A DNA stretch of 64,000 bases, from contig NZ_FOWC01000007.1 in NCBI RefSeq assembly GCF_900115345.1, forward strand, positions 124,001 to 188,000, read 5' to 3'. The stretch is from Amycolatopsis rubida (GTDB lineage Bacteria; Actinomycetota; Actinomycetes; Mycobacteriales; Pseudonocardiaceae). Every line of letters begins with the position of its first letter. The first letter of the stretch is position 1. The notes beneath the pieces are model-generated. The model was not told the DNA's origin, did not search any database, and worked only from the letters and a program-made list of their open reading frames with translations. This document shows, piece after piece, positions 17,491 to 25,870 of the stretch. Both the position numbers and the translations under genes were made by a program.

Positions 17491-17526
17491 CCGGCTTCCG
17501 TTGCGAGGCGAGGGAAGCCGGTCACG
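17486..17526. terminator. Bidirectional terminator hairpin
   Basis: Perfect 14-bp stem: CGTGACCGGCTTCC at 17486-17499 pairs with GGAAGCCGGTCACG at 17513-17526 around a 13-base loop. No U-tract, as is common in actinomycetes. It lies between the ends of the ferredoxin (+) and SARP (-) genes and could serve both. Confidence 0.8.
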
Positions 17527-17539
17527 ACGCGGAACGCGG

Positions 17540-19507
17540 TTACCCGGCTTGGCGGGCCTGGCGCGACCGGGTGATCAGCTCACGCACCTCCAGCGATCTG
17601 CTGTCCGCGTGATCCCTGGCGGCCTGCGCCGGCACATGCGCGTCGAGGTCGATTTCGTCGATGCGCACGGCGAACTCCGCCGACCGGTCGTCCTGGTGGT
17701 GCAGTTCCGCGTCGAGGTGCTTGCGCGCGTGGATCCTGGTCAATTCATGGAACGCGAAAAGCACGTCGCCCACGCGGCCGCCCTCGGTGAACCGCAAGAA
17801 GTGGTGCTCGACCAGCCGAGCCAGCACCGTGTCCACAGTCTCCATGTCCGAATCGAGCAGTCGTGCGGCGTCGGCGGAGGAGAACTGCTTGGTGCCGAAC
17901 AAGCTCAGCGCGTGAAGCGCCGCGCGGTCGTCACTGCTCAACGCGTCGTACTCGACGTCGAAGCTCGCCTGGAGGTCGAACCCCGGCGAACACAGCTCGT
18001 CGAGCCGCGTGCGCCAGCGGGCCAGGCGGGTGGCGAGCGTGCTCAGCGGCCAGCCCCTGGCCGCGACGAGCCGGGCGGCGGCGGCCCTGATGGCCAGCGG
18101 CAGACAGCCGCACTGTCGCACGATGGTCGCCGCACTGAGGGATTCCTGCTCGACCCGGTGCCTGCCGATGATCTTGGCCAGCAGTTCGAGGCCGTCCTCG
18201 TGCGGCAGCACGTCGAGGTCGAGCAGGCGCACGCCCGGCAAGCTGTGCTGGGCGGTGCGGCTGGAGATCAGCACCGCCGACCGGGGGCTGCTGGGCAGCA
18301 ACGGCCGCACCTGAGCTGCGGAGGCCGTGTCGTCGAGCACCATCAGGACCCTGCGGTCGGAGCTCCAGGTGCGGAACAGGTTGCTGCGCTCCTCCAGCGA
18401 ATGCGGGATCTCGTCCTCCGGCACGCCGACCGCACGCAACATCCTGTGCAGCACAGCGGAAGGATGTGCCGGCTCCTGCTGGGCAGCCTTGAGGTCGACG
18501 AAGAACTGCCCGTCGGGGAAGTGCTCGCGCAGTTGGTGGGCGGCGTGCACGGTGAACGCCGACTTGCCGGCGCCAGGCATGCCGGTGATCGACACGACGC
18601 CGAGTCCGAAGTCGTCGGACTGGACGAGCCACCTGCTCGTCTGCTCGAGCTCCGCCTCGCGGCCCGTGAAGTCGGCCAGGTCGGGGGGCAGGTGCGCCGG
18701 TGGCGGGAGCGTGGTCTGCCGCAACGGGATGGCCGCGTGCCGCGGCGCGATGTCCAACGACGGATCGGAGGCGAGCAGTGCCTGGTGCAGCCGCTGAGAC
18801 TCGGGGGAGGGGTCGATGCCGAGTTCGGTGAGGAGGACGTCGCGCATGTGGCCGTAGGCCTGCAACGCCTCCGAGCGCCTGCCCGAGCGGTGCAGCGCCA
18901 GCATCAGGCGGGTGTGGAACTCCTCGTGCAGCGGCCGGTCCGAGATCAGCTTGCGCAGTTCGCCGATGACCTCGCGGTGCCTGCCGAGCTGTAAGTCCGC
19001 GTCCAGCCGCAGCTCCAGCGACCGCAGCCGCTTCTCTTCCAGCGCGGTCACGTAGACCGCGAGCAGATCGCCAGTGTCGACGTCGGCCAGCACCGGGCCA
19101 TGCCACAGCGACAATGCGTCGGACAGCACCGCGGTGCCCGCGGCGAGCTCGGTCGAGAGCAGCGCGACTCCACGGGCCATCGACTGTTCGAACTGGTAGA
19201 GGTCGAGAGTTTCCGGCTCGATGGCGATCTCATAGCCGTGCTTGCGGGTCAGCAGCAAGTCGTCCTCACCGGGGACATCGTTGCCGACAAGAAGCTTGCG
19301 CAGCTTGTAGATGTAGGTCTGGAGCGTCGAATGGGCACTGCTCGGCGGGTTGTACCCCCAGAGCTCGTTGATGAAGTCCTCGGTGGAGATCAACTGGTTG
19401 TGCCGCAGGAGGAGGAGCGAGAGCACCTGGCGGACCTTGGGCGCCGAGGGCGTCAAAGTCCTTCCGCCCTCGGTGACCGCCAATGAGCCGAGCACAGCGA
19501 ATTCCAT
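17540..19507 (-). CDS. Large SARP-family activator with NB-ARC-like ATPase domain
   Basis: Regulator of 655 residues. Residues 1-95 are an OmpR-like winged helix (MEFAVLGSLAV, APKVRQVLSLLLL, LQTYIYKLRK), about 100-240 the bacterial transcriptional activation domain (HGYEIAI, LHRSGRRSEALQAY), and from about 280 a P-loop ATPase with Walker A GMPGAGKSAF and a VLMVLDD Walker B strand. This is the AfsR-like architecture of antibiotic pathway activators. ATG 19507 was chosen because the family fold begins there; the frame runs on upstream through a 21-bp tandem repeat carrying a second copy of the ribosome site. Probably the main pathway activator, with an upstream SARP-type operator array at 19808-19847. 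Confidence 0.93.
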   Translation of the reverse strand: MEFAVLGSLAVTEGGRTLTPSAPKVRQVLSLLLLRHNQLISTEDFINELWGYNPPSSAHSTLQTYIYKLRKLLVGNDVPGEDDLLLTRKHGYEIAIEPETLDLYQFEQSMARGVALLSTELAAGTAVLSDALSLWHGPVLADVDTGDLLAVYVTALEEKRLRSLELRLDADLQLGRHREVIGELRKLISDRPLHEEFHTRLMLALHRSGRRSEALQAYGHMRDVLLTELGIDPSPESQRLHQALLASDPSLDIAPRHAAIPLRQTTLPPPAHLPPDLADFTGREAELEQTSRWLVQSDDFGLGVVSITGMPGAGKSAFTVHAAHQLREHFPDGQFFVDLKAAQQEPAHPSAVLHRMLRAVGVPEDEIPHSLEERSNLFRTWSSDRRVLMVLDDTASAAQVRPLLPSSPRSAVLISSRTAQHSLPGVRLLDLDVLPHEDGLELLAKIIGRHRVEQESLSAATIVRQCGCLPLAIRAAAARLVAARGWPLSTLATRLARWRTRLDELCSPGFDLQASFDVEYDALSSDDRAALHALSLFGTKQFSSADAARLLDSDMETVDTVLARLVEHHFLRFTEGGRVGDVLFAFHELTRIHARKHLDAELHHQDDRSAEFAVRIDEIDLDAHVPAQAARDHADSRSLEVRELITRSRQARQAG

Positions 19508-19546
19508 TGTATATTTCCCCCCAAGTATTGTATATTTGCCCCCAAG
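19505..19546 (-). repeat. Tandem 21-bp repeat containing the SARP ribosome-binding site
   Basis: Two head-to-tail 21-bp units, 19505-19525 and 19526-19546, 19 of 21 bases identical. On the minus strand each reads CTTGGGGG, then C or G, then AAATATACAAT. The unit next to the gene ends in ATG (the start codon), the upstream unit in ATA. Each has a G-rich ribosome site, and the AT-rich block is striking in this GC-rich DNA. Since 21 is a multiple of three, the frame stays open through both. It may be a translational duplication or a protein-binding site. Confidence 0.75.
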
Positions 19547-19771
19547 CATCTCGCTCCCGGGCCAGGTGCCATGTCGTGGACCGGATGGGGCCACCGTCGC
19601 GGGTTCGACTGGCACGCCGATCTGCCCGTTGCCTGGATCCGAGGACGCTTTCGGCCGATGTCGAAACCGCTTCCACCGCTGGGCGGGTGAGTCGCCGACG
19701 GGCGCGACACACCGAGAGCCGGGTTCGTGCGTGGAACCTTCCGGCCGTGGCGCCTGGCGCGAGGCGGATCG

Positions 19772-19799
19772 TTGACTCAGAGCCCGTGAATCTTATACA
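19772..19799 (+). promoter_or_regulatory. Sigma-70-like promoter toward the MarR gene
   Basis: TTGACT (19772-19777) and TATACA (19794-19799) separated by 16 bases fit a housekeeping (HrdB-type) promoter reading rightward. Transcription would begin near 19806, giving a leader of about 180 bases before the MarR gene. That leader contains the SARP-type array, an 11-bp GC hairpin (19856-19866 with 19882-19892) and an AT-rich palindrome. Confidence 0.5.
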
Positions 19800-19847
19800 G
19801 CAACAGTTCGAGCGCCGATCGAGGAACGCTCGACGCATCCTCGACCC
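19792..19847 (-). promoter_or_regulatory. SARP-type operator array and -10 box for the SARP gene
   Basis: TCGA occurs at 19808, 19819, 19830 and 19841, exactly every 11 bases. On the minus strand the elements are TCGAGGA, TCGAGCG, TCGATCG and TCGAACT, each separated by four bases, and the last ends seven bases before TATAAG (plus 19792-19797). SARP activators recognise TCGAGNN heptamers with 11-bp spacing near the -10 box, so this fits very well. The promoter would read leftward to the SARP gene with a leader near 280 bases. The array also lies directly downstream of the rightward promoter, so binding could repress that one. Confidence 0.72.
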
Positions 19848-19950
19848 AGACGTGAGCGCGCGCCGCGCTGGGGGCCACGGGGCGGCGCGCGCCGGGGGAG
19901 CCGACCTCGAATGAGATGATTTGAGGGCGGTGAAGCACACAAAAGGTCCT

Positions 19951-19963
19951 TTAATTAAATTAA
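19951..19963. promoter_or_regulatory. AT-rich palindrome, candidate MarR operator
   Basis: TTAATT-A-AATTAA is a perfect palindrome, in DNA that is otherwise about 70 percent GC. It lies 24 bases before the TTG start of the MarR gene, and such short AT-rich palindromes are typical MarR sites, so autoregulation is likely. Confidence 0.5.
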
Positions 19964-19986
19964 GGTATAGCAAAGGGATATTCAGA

Positions 19987-20493
19987 TTGTCAAACTATGA
20001 CCGGGACGAGTTGATCGAGGAGATCGGCAGGGGCCTGATGCGGCTGCAGAGTGCTGTCGACGACGTCGACGAGGCCGCCGCCGAATACCTCGGCGTCAAC
20101 CGGACCGACCTGCGCTGCCTTGGCCTTGTGGTGACGCGCGGACCGATGACGGCAGGGGAACTCGCCGAGGCGACCAGGCTCACCGCGGGTGCGCTCACGA
20201 CGGCGCTGGACCGGCTGGAGCGGGCGGGCTACGCCCGGCGGGTCCGCGATCTCGCGGACCGCAGACGGGTCCTGGTCGAGCCGACCGACAACTTTCCGGC
20301 CGTGGCCGAGGAGATCTGGGGCGAGACCGGCAAAGAGATGGTCGACGTGCTCCTCGGCTACAGCACGGACGAACTGGTCACCGCGAAGAACTTCGTCGAG
20401 CAGGTCGTGGGCCTGCATGTGCGGCACACCGCGCTGATCCTGGAGAAAAAGCGGAAGGCCACGGGGAAGCCGGAGGCGGACGTCAGGGGTTGA
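19987..20493 (+). CDS. MarR-family transcriptional regulator (first of two)
   Basis: Regulator of about 168 residues. Winged-helix signature: LGLVVTRGPMTAGELAEATR and GALTTALDRLERAGYARR, then the wing DLADRRRVLVEPT. TTG at 19987 is preferred, with AAAGGGA upstream; earlier in-frame TTG (19921) and GTG (19930) would put the AT-rich operator-like region inside the gene. MarR proteins bind small aromatic ligands, so it may sense the polyketide or an intermediate. It reads away from the SARP gene. Confidence 0.82.
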   Translation: MSNYDRDELIEEIGRGLMRLQSAVDDVDEAAAEYLGVNRTDLRCLGLVVTRGPMTAGELAEATRLTAGALTTALDRLERAGYARRVRDLADRRRVLVEPTDNFPAVAEEIWGETGKEMVDVLLGYSTDELVTAKNFVEQVVGLHVRHTALILEKKRKATGKPEADVRG

Positions 20494-20582
20494 CGGGGGT
20501 TCGATCCCGCGTCGCTCGCGGGTCGAGACGGATCGGGCACTGTGCGGTCGCCGGTTTCCCCGACGCCTCGAAGGGTTCCGCG

Positions 20583-21647
20583 ATGACCACGAGCTCGCCG
20601 CACGTGCGGCCTCATTCCCCTTGGCGCGACGACGGCGCACCGCCGTGGGAGCAGTTGCGCAAGATGGTGACCGGCGGGTGGGCGGCGATCACCATCCACG
20701 CCGTGGCCCGGCTCGGAGTGGCCGACCTGCTCGTCGACGGCCCGCGGACCGCGGCCGAACTCGCGGAGAGCACCGGCACGCACGAGAACACGCTCTACCG
20801 GTTCCTGCGCGCCGCCGCCGCGCTGGGGGTGTTCGCCGAGCGCGAGGACGGAAGATTCGACCTCACCCCGCTGGCCGAGTACCTCCGCAGCGACGTGCCG
20901 GGCACCTTGCGCTACATCGCCTACTTCTTCGGCGAAACGACCGTGTGGAACAGCTACGGCCACGTCATGGAGACGTTGCGAACCGGTGAGCCGATGGGGC
21001 CCAAACTGCGTGACGGCCGTTCCTGGTTCGACTACCTCGAGGACCACCCCGAATACTCCGAAGTCTTCAACAAGGCGATGACGACGGTCGGCGAGGCAGG
21101 GGTCGCGAAGATCGCCGACACCTACGACTTCGGACGGTTCTCCGTGGTCGCGGACGTCGGCGGCGGACAGGGCCGGCTCCTGTCGGCGATCCTGCAGCGC
21201 CATCCGGAGGTGCAGGGCATCCTCTTCGACATCCCGGCCGCCGTGGAGTCGGCGGCCGGGATGCTGGAGGCCCACCAGGTCGCCGGCCGGGTCGAGCGCG
21301 TGGCCGGCAGCTTCTTCGAGCGCGTGCCGTTGGGCGCGGACGTCTACCTGATGAAGGCGATCCTGCACGACTGGGACGACTCCGATTGCGCGGACATCCT
21401 CCGCCGCATCCGCCGGGCACTCGACGACAAGCCCGACGGCCGCCTGGTGCTCGTCGAGTGCGTGGTGCCGCCGCTCAACGAGTGGCACTACAGCAAGTTG
21501 ATGGACATCAGCATGCTGGTGAACCTCGGCGGGAAGGAGCGCACCTTGGAGGAGTGGCGAAGTCTGCTGGCCTCCGCGGGGTTCGAGCTGACGTCGGCGG
21601 TCAGGACGGCGGAGCCGCACTATGTCATCGAGGGCCGCCCTTGCTGA
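20583..21647 (+). CDS. O-methyltransferase (plant-type family)
   Basis: Protein of 354 residues. An N-terminal winged-helix dimer domain (ITIHAVARLGVADLL) is followed by the SAM site VADVGGGQGRLL about residue 180 and ILHDWDD about residue 265 containing the catalytic His-Asp pair. Complete and typical of enzymes that methylate phenols on aromatic polyketides (TcmN/DmpM-like). ATG has AAGGG upstream. It shares the most resemblance with the protein at 35674. Five members of this family are present in the window. Confidence 0.9.
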   Translation: MTTSSPHVRPHSPWRDDGAPPWEQLRKMVTGGWAAITIHAVARLGVADLLVDGPRTAAELAESTGTHENTLYRFLRAAAALGVFAEREDGRFDLTPLAEYLRSDVPGTLRYIAYFFGETTVWNSYGHVMETLRTGEPMGPKLRDGRSWFDYLEDHPEYSEVFNKAMTTVGEAGVAKIADTYDFGRFSVVADVGGGQGRLLSAILQRHPEVQGILFDIPAAVESAAGMLEAHQVAGRVERVAGSFFERVPLGADVYLMKAILHDWDDSDCADILRRIRRALDDKPDGRLVLVECVVPPLNEWHYSKLMDISMLVNLGGKERTLEEWRSLLASAGFELTSAVRTAEPHYVIEGRPC

Positions 21648-22492
21648 GCGGTGTCCACGCGCGGGCACGCCTCCGCCCTGCTGGAATCGGAGGGGAGTCA
21701 TGCGCGATGACCCCACTGGGTCGAAGCCCGCCGTGTCGAGTGACGCGCCCTGCTCGACGGTGATGTGCTCCTTGCCGCCGGCCCGCATGAGCATCGTCGG
21801 GTCGCTCATGACAGACAGGCGACCGCGGCCGCAAAATCGCTGCGACCGCGCCGATCGGCAGCAGAGTCGCATCCTCGGTCTTCGTCCATCAACCGCTGGC
21901 CAGAATATCGGTGGTCCGCCCCTCCTTCAGCCGCGAATCATTCGAGAGCTCGCAGCCGGAGGCTTTCCGCAGCCGGTGCCGGGTGCCCTCTCCGCGAGCG
22001 GACTTCAGCCGGTCCGCGCCTTGGCGACGTCGACGGTGGCACCAGTGCTCTGGTCGCCGGCGACCGGGCAGCGCGCGGGATACAGGGCGCTGGGCTCCGG
22101 CCGGTGTGCCAGGCACCCGGAAGCCGGCCCGAACGGGTTTCCCGCGACAGCCCGCTGGGGCGCACGCGCACTGCAAGCTCGCCCTGGCCACATCTCGGCA
22201 CTGTGGAATGCCGCGACAAGCCGGTGCGCCGACTCCGGCTCGTCGGCGACGCGGGCGCGCCGTCCGGGGAGCGGGTGGTTGGCCGCCCGGCTCCGGCCGG
22301 CCAGGTCGAGGACCCCGCTTTGACTGCCACCCCGGAAGCCGGGCGAAGGGGTCTAACCGCCGGTCGCGGGGCGCGTTCTGGCGGGGAATCTGGTCGTAGC
22401 AGCGGGCTGGGATCGAGCAGTCCCGGTCCGCCGAGTGCGCATGCTGTCGACCGGTCTCCTTGCCGGGCTCGACGGTCGTCGAACCAGCGCGG
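21648..22492. other. Long stretch without a recognisable gene (845 bases)
   Basis: Overlapping open frames occur on both strands, but none has a ribosome site, a recognisable motif or a natural amino-acid composition; they are Arg/Pro/Ala-rich, as expected from frame shadows of GC-rich DNA. It separates the methyltransferase from a leftward MarR gene. It may hold the end of the methyltransferase transcript and decayed sequence. I see no tRNA, insertion sequence end or strong hairpin in it. Confidence 0.5.
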
Positions 22493-22969
22493 TCAACGCT
22501 CCTGAAGCGCGGCGATAGCCGATCCGACGGCCTCGTTGCTGCGTTGGAAGTAGTCGAGCAGCACGCGCAGTTCGTGGTCGGTGCGGGACGTGGCGATCTC
22601 GGTCCACTGCGTCAGGAAGCCCGTCAGCAACGGTTCGAGGCGGGCGATGACCGCGTCGGTGTGCCGGATCAGCACCTGCCTGCGGTCCGCCGGATCGCGC
22701 TCGCGGACGACGTAGCCCGCCTTCTCGAGCCGGTCCAGCGCCGAGGTGATCGCCCCGCCCCTGGTCAGACCGACGCGGACGGCCAGTTGGCCCGCGGTCA
22801 GCGGACCCTCCGCGACGAGGATGTTCACACAGTTCAGGTCGGACGCGGTCATGCCCGCCCGTTGCGCGACGGCCTGGTGGAAGAAGATCCCGCGCACTGT
22901 CGAGAGCCGCATGGCGTTCTCGACCTCGGCGAGCAGAGCCTCGCGCTCCTCATTTGACACGGCTGACAT
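22493..22969 (-). CDS. MarR-family transcriptional regulator (second)
   Basis: Protein of 158 residues with the winged-helix pattern LNCVNILVAEGPLTAGQLAVRVG, then AITSALDRLEKAGYVVRE and the wing DPADRRQVLI. Transcribed divergently from the FAD monooxygenase at 23049, the usual layout of a MarR repressor and its target. ATG has AAAGGA eleven bases upstream. The palindrome at 22985-22995 lies just upstream of the start, near the probable transcription start, so it should autoregulate. Confidence 0.88.
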   Translation of the reverse strand: MSAVSNEEREALLAEVENAMRLSTVRGIFFHQAVAQRAGMTASDLNCVNILVAEGPLTAGQLAVRVGLTRGGAITSALDRLEKAGYVVRERDPADRRQVLIRHTDAVIARLEPLLTGFLTQWTEIATSRTDHELRVLLDYFQRSNEAVGSAIAALQER

Positions 22970-22984
22970 CTCGGCGATATCCTT

Positions 22985-22995
22985 TGATTATCAAG
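22985..22995. promoter_or_regulatory. Palindrome, candidate MarR operator between divergent genes
   Basis: TTGAT-T-ATCAA is a perfect 11-bp palindrome, in an AT-rich 80-base intergenic region. It lies 15 bases upstream of the MarR start and just upstream of the probable rightward promoter with TATCAT (23019-23024) as -10 box. One MarR dimer here could control both genes. Confidence 0.55.
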
Positions 22996-23048
22996 TTACT
23001 CTACGAGCGACATTCTCTATCATCGAGCAGTATACAGGGGGGACATTT

Positions 23049-24425
23049 ATGCCAACGTCACCACCGCACGTGATCATCATCGGGGCCGGCACCGGCGGCC
23101 TTTGCCTTGCGCAGGGCCTCAAACAGGGCGGTGTCAGCGTGGCGGTGTACGAGCGCGACCGCACGCGGACCGACGGGCTGTTCGGCTACCGGGTCGGCAT
23201 TGACCCGGACGGGAGCCGCGCGCTCTCGCGCTGCCTGCCTCCGGAACTGTTCGACGTGTTCGTCGCGACCAAGGCTCTGACGCCGCGATTCATGAACATC
23301 TTCACGGAGCGCCGTTCCGAGCTGCTGCGCATCGGCGACTGGGATGCCCCCGAGCACGAGGACCCGGTCGACAGCGAAAAGTCGATCAGCCGGATGACCC
23401 TGCGTCAGGTGCTGCTCACCGGCGTCGAGGACATCGTCCACTTCGGCAAGAAGTTCACGCACTACGAGCAGCACGCCGACGGCACGGTCACCGCTTACTT
23501 CGAGGACGGCACCTCCGCCAGCGGTGACGTGCTGGTCGCCGCGGACGGCACGAATTCGCGGGTGCGAAAGCAGTACCTGCCGCACTCGAAGATGAACACC
23601 ATCGACGGCAAGTCCGTCACCGCCAAGCTCCCGCTCGACGACGAGAGCAGGAAGCTGCTGACGCCGGAGATGCTGCGCGGCGTCAACCTGGTGAACGCGC
23701 CGGGTGGCTACAACTGCATCATCCACGTGATGGAGTTCAAGTGGGACCGCGACGGCAAAGTGAAGAACGGCATCGGCGGCAACGACGCCCAGCTGCTGTC
23801 GCACTGGCCTGGCCTGATGTTCGACAACACGCGGGACTACATCATGTGGGGCTGGTCGGCTCCCAGCCGGCTGGTTCCGGACAACTTCATGGACCTGCGC
23901 GGCGAGGAGCTGCACAAGATCGTCCTGCAGCACACCCGCAAGTGGCACCCGGACTTCCGCAAGCTGTTCGAAATGGCCGACCCCGGGTCGGCGTTTCCGC
24001 TGCAGGTGCGCACCACCGAGCGGCTCGAGCCGTGGGAGTCCACGAACGTCACGCTCATCGGCGACGCGATCCACACCATGACGCCCGGCCTCGGCGTCGG
24101 CGCCAACACGGCGCTGCGCGACGCGGAGATCCTGTGCCGCAGGCTGATCGCGGCTCGACGGGGCGAGACGACGGCAGTCGAGGCCGTCGCCGCGTACGAG
24201 AAAGAGATGCACTCCTACGCCTGGACTCTGGTGGAGAAGTCGAAGTCGCAGTTCGGCGGCAACCTGCCGCTCGGCACGCCGGTGATCGGCCGGCTGATGC
24301 TCGGGTTCATGCGCACCGGCATGCGGGTGTTCAACCACCTGCCCGCCATGAAGCGCAAGATGCTGAAGTCCATGGAAGAGACCCGGGGCCACGGCAAGGA
24401 GGCCGAGGCTCCCGCGTCGAAGTGA
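23049..24425 (+). CDS. FAD-dependent monooxygenase
   Basis: Class A flavoprotein of 458 residues. FAD sites: VIIIGAGTGGLCLAQGL at the N-terminus, a VLVAADGTNSRVRKQ strand about residue 165, and LIGDAIHTMTPGLGVGANTALRD about residue 335. Members of this PHBH-fold group hydroxylate rings or carry out Baeyer-Villiger type cleavage; in polycyclic xanthones such an enzyme builds the xanthone. ATG has GGGGGGA upstream. It is controlled by the divergent MarR gene, and transcription stops at a strong hairpin just after it, so it is a one-gene unit. Confidence 0.9.
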   Translation: MPTSPPHVIIIGAGTGGLCLAQGLKQGGVSVAVYERDRTRTDGLFGYRVGIDPDGSRALSRCLPPELFDVFVATKALTPRFMNIFTERRSELLRIGDWDAPEHEDPVDSEKSISRMTLRQVLLTGVEDIVHFGKKFTHYEQHADGTVTAYFEDGTSASGDVLVAADGTNSRVRKQYLPHSKMNTIDGKSVTAKLPLDDESRKLLTPEMLRGVNLVNAPGGYNCIIHVMEFKWDRDGKVKNGIGGNDAQLLSHWPGLMFDNTRDYIMWGWSAPSRLVPDNFMDLRGEELHKIVLQHTRKWHPDFRKLFEMADPGSAFPLQVRTTERLEPWESTNVTLIGDAIHTMTPGLGVGANTALRDAEILCRRLIAARRGETTAVEAVAAYEKEMHSYAWTLVEKSKSQFGGNLPLGTPVIGRLMLGFMRTGMRVFNHLPAMKRKMLKSMEETRGHGKEAEAPASK

Positions 24426-24441
24426 CGACGCGGCAGGAGAA

Positions 24442-24492
24442 ACGGCGCTCCCGGAACGCGGCGGACCGCGCCGCCGGGTCCGGGAGCGCCGT
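24442..24492 (+). terminator. Terminator hairpin after the FAD monooxygenase
   Basis: Perfect 14-bp stem, ACGGCGCTCCCGGA (24442-24455) with TCCGGGAGCGCCGT (24479-24492). The loop has a second small stem (GCGGCG/CGCCGC), and flanking CGACGC/GCGTCG can extend the pairing. It separates the monooxygenase from the CLF operon. Confidence 0.78.
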
Positions 24493-24609
24493 GCGTCGCG
24501 GGGGTCCGTGCGGGAGTCGCGCCGAGATGGAGTCGTAATCGAGAGGCGTTCCAGAGGACCCGGCCATCCTGACGGCTGACGAACTTCGTCGGTCGCAGGA
24601 AGGTCCCCC

Positions 24610-25869
24610 ATGATCACATCGGGCGCGGTGTCCGGCGCCGTGGTGACCGGGATGGGCGTCGTCGCGCCCACCGGCATCGGCGTCGAGGAGCACTGGCAGG
24701 CAGTGCTCGCCGGCAAGTCCGGCATCGGCCGGATCACCCGGTTCGACCCGAGTCCCTACCCGGTGCGGCTGGCGGGCGAGGTGCGCGACTTCGACGCCGC
24801 GCAACGCGTGCCCAGCCGCCTCGTCCCGCAGACCGACCACTGGACACACATGGCGTTCGTCGCGGCCGACACCGCGCTCGCCGACACCGGTGTCGACCTG
24901 GCGACGCTGCCCGAGTACGAGATGGCCGTGGTGACGGCGAGCTCATCCGGCGGCACGGCCTTCGGCCAGCGCGAGATGCAGCAGCTCTACCGCAACGGTC
25001 CCTCTTGGGTCGGTGCCTACCAGTCGATCGCGTGGTTCTACGCGGCCACGACAGGGCAAATCTCCATCCGGCACGGGATGCGCGGACCATGCGGTGTGCT
25101 GTGTGCCGAGCAGGCGGGCGGCCTGGACGCGATCGGGCATGCCCGTCGCATGGTCGCCGACGAGTGCCGGCTGGTCGTCACAGGCGGGACCGACGCGTCT
25201 TTGTGCCCGTACGGGCTGATCACCCAGATGTCCGTCGGCAAGGTGTCCACAGTGGACGACGCAGATCGCGCCTATCTGCCGTTCGACTCGGCGGCGTCGG
25301 GCTACCTGCCCGGCGAAGGCGGCGCGATCCTCGTCGTCGAACCCGCCGGCGTGCTCGGAGATCGTGAGGCCTACGGCGCGGTGCTCGGCTACGCCGCCGG
25401 GTTCGACCCGCCCCCTGACTCCGCCCGGCCGCGGGTGCTGCGCCGGGTCGTCGAGCGCGCGCTGGCGGATGCGCGCGTCGCACCGTCCGATGTGGACGTC
25501 GTGTTCGCGGACGCGGCGGGAACAGTCGACGACGACGCCGACGAAGCGCGCGCGATCAACGAGGTCTTCGGACCGCGCCGCGTGCTCGTCACGGCACCGA
25601 AGACGTTGACCGGCAGGCTCTACGGGGGCGGTGCCCCGCTCGACGTCGTGACCGCACTGCTGGCCATGCGCGACGGAGTCGTCCCGCACACCGTCGGCCC
25701 GAAGACTCTCGCACCAGGCTGCGAGGACCTCGATGTCGTCGTGGAGCAACCCCGCGAACGACCTGTCAGCGTCGCGCTCGTGCTTTCGCGCGGCTACGGC
25801 GGGTTCACCGCCGCCATGGTGCTCGGGCGGCCCGACGATCACCGGATCCACTGGAGGAAGGGGAGCTGA
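24610..25869 (+). CDS. Type II polyketide chain length factor (KS-beta)
   Basis: Ketosynthase-like protein of 419 residues. The active-site Cys is replaced by Gln in VLCAEQAGGLDA (about residue 168), the diagnostic mark of a chain length factor, which decarboxylates malonyl-ACP for priming and sets chain length. The usual KS-alpha histidine motifs are also degraded. It should dimerise with the KS-alpha at 5065, 18 kb upstream; normally the two genes are adjacent and coupled. ATG has AGGAAGG upstream. It heads an operon with aromatase, DUF1772 protein, ketoreductase and ABM genes. Confidence 0.95.
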   Translation: MITSGAVSGAVVTGMGVVAPTGIGVEEHWQAVLAGKSGIGRITRFDPSPYPVRLAGEVRDFDAAQRVPSRLVPQTDHWTHMAFVAADTALADTGVDLATLPEYEMAVVTASSSGGTAFGQREMQQLYRNGPSWVGAYQSIAWFYAATTGQISIRHGMRGPCGVLCAEQAGGLDAIGHARRMVADECRLVVTGGTDASLCPYGLITQMSVGKVSTVDDADRAYLPFDSAASGYLPGEGGAILVVEPAGVLGDREAYGAVLGYAAGFDPPPDSARPRVLRRVVERALADARVAPSDVDVVFADAAGTVDDDADEARAINEVFGPRRVLVTAPKTLTGRLYGGGAPLDVVTALLAMRDGVVPHTVGPKTLAPGCEDLDVVVEQPRERPVSVALVLSRGYGGFTAAMVLGRPDDHRIHWRKGS

Positions 25870-25870
25870 C

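Noticed and set aside
21622..22505. Overlapping open frames of 230-250 codons after the methyltransferase
   Set aside because: No ribosome sites or recognisable motifs, composition typical of GC-rich shadow frames; left as non-coding.
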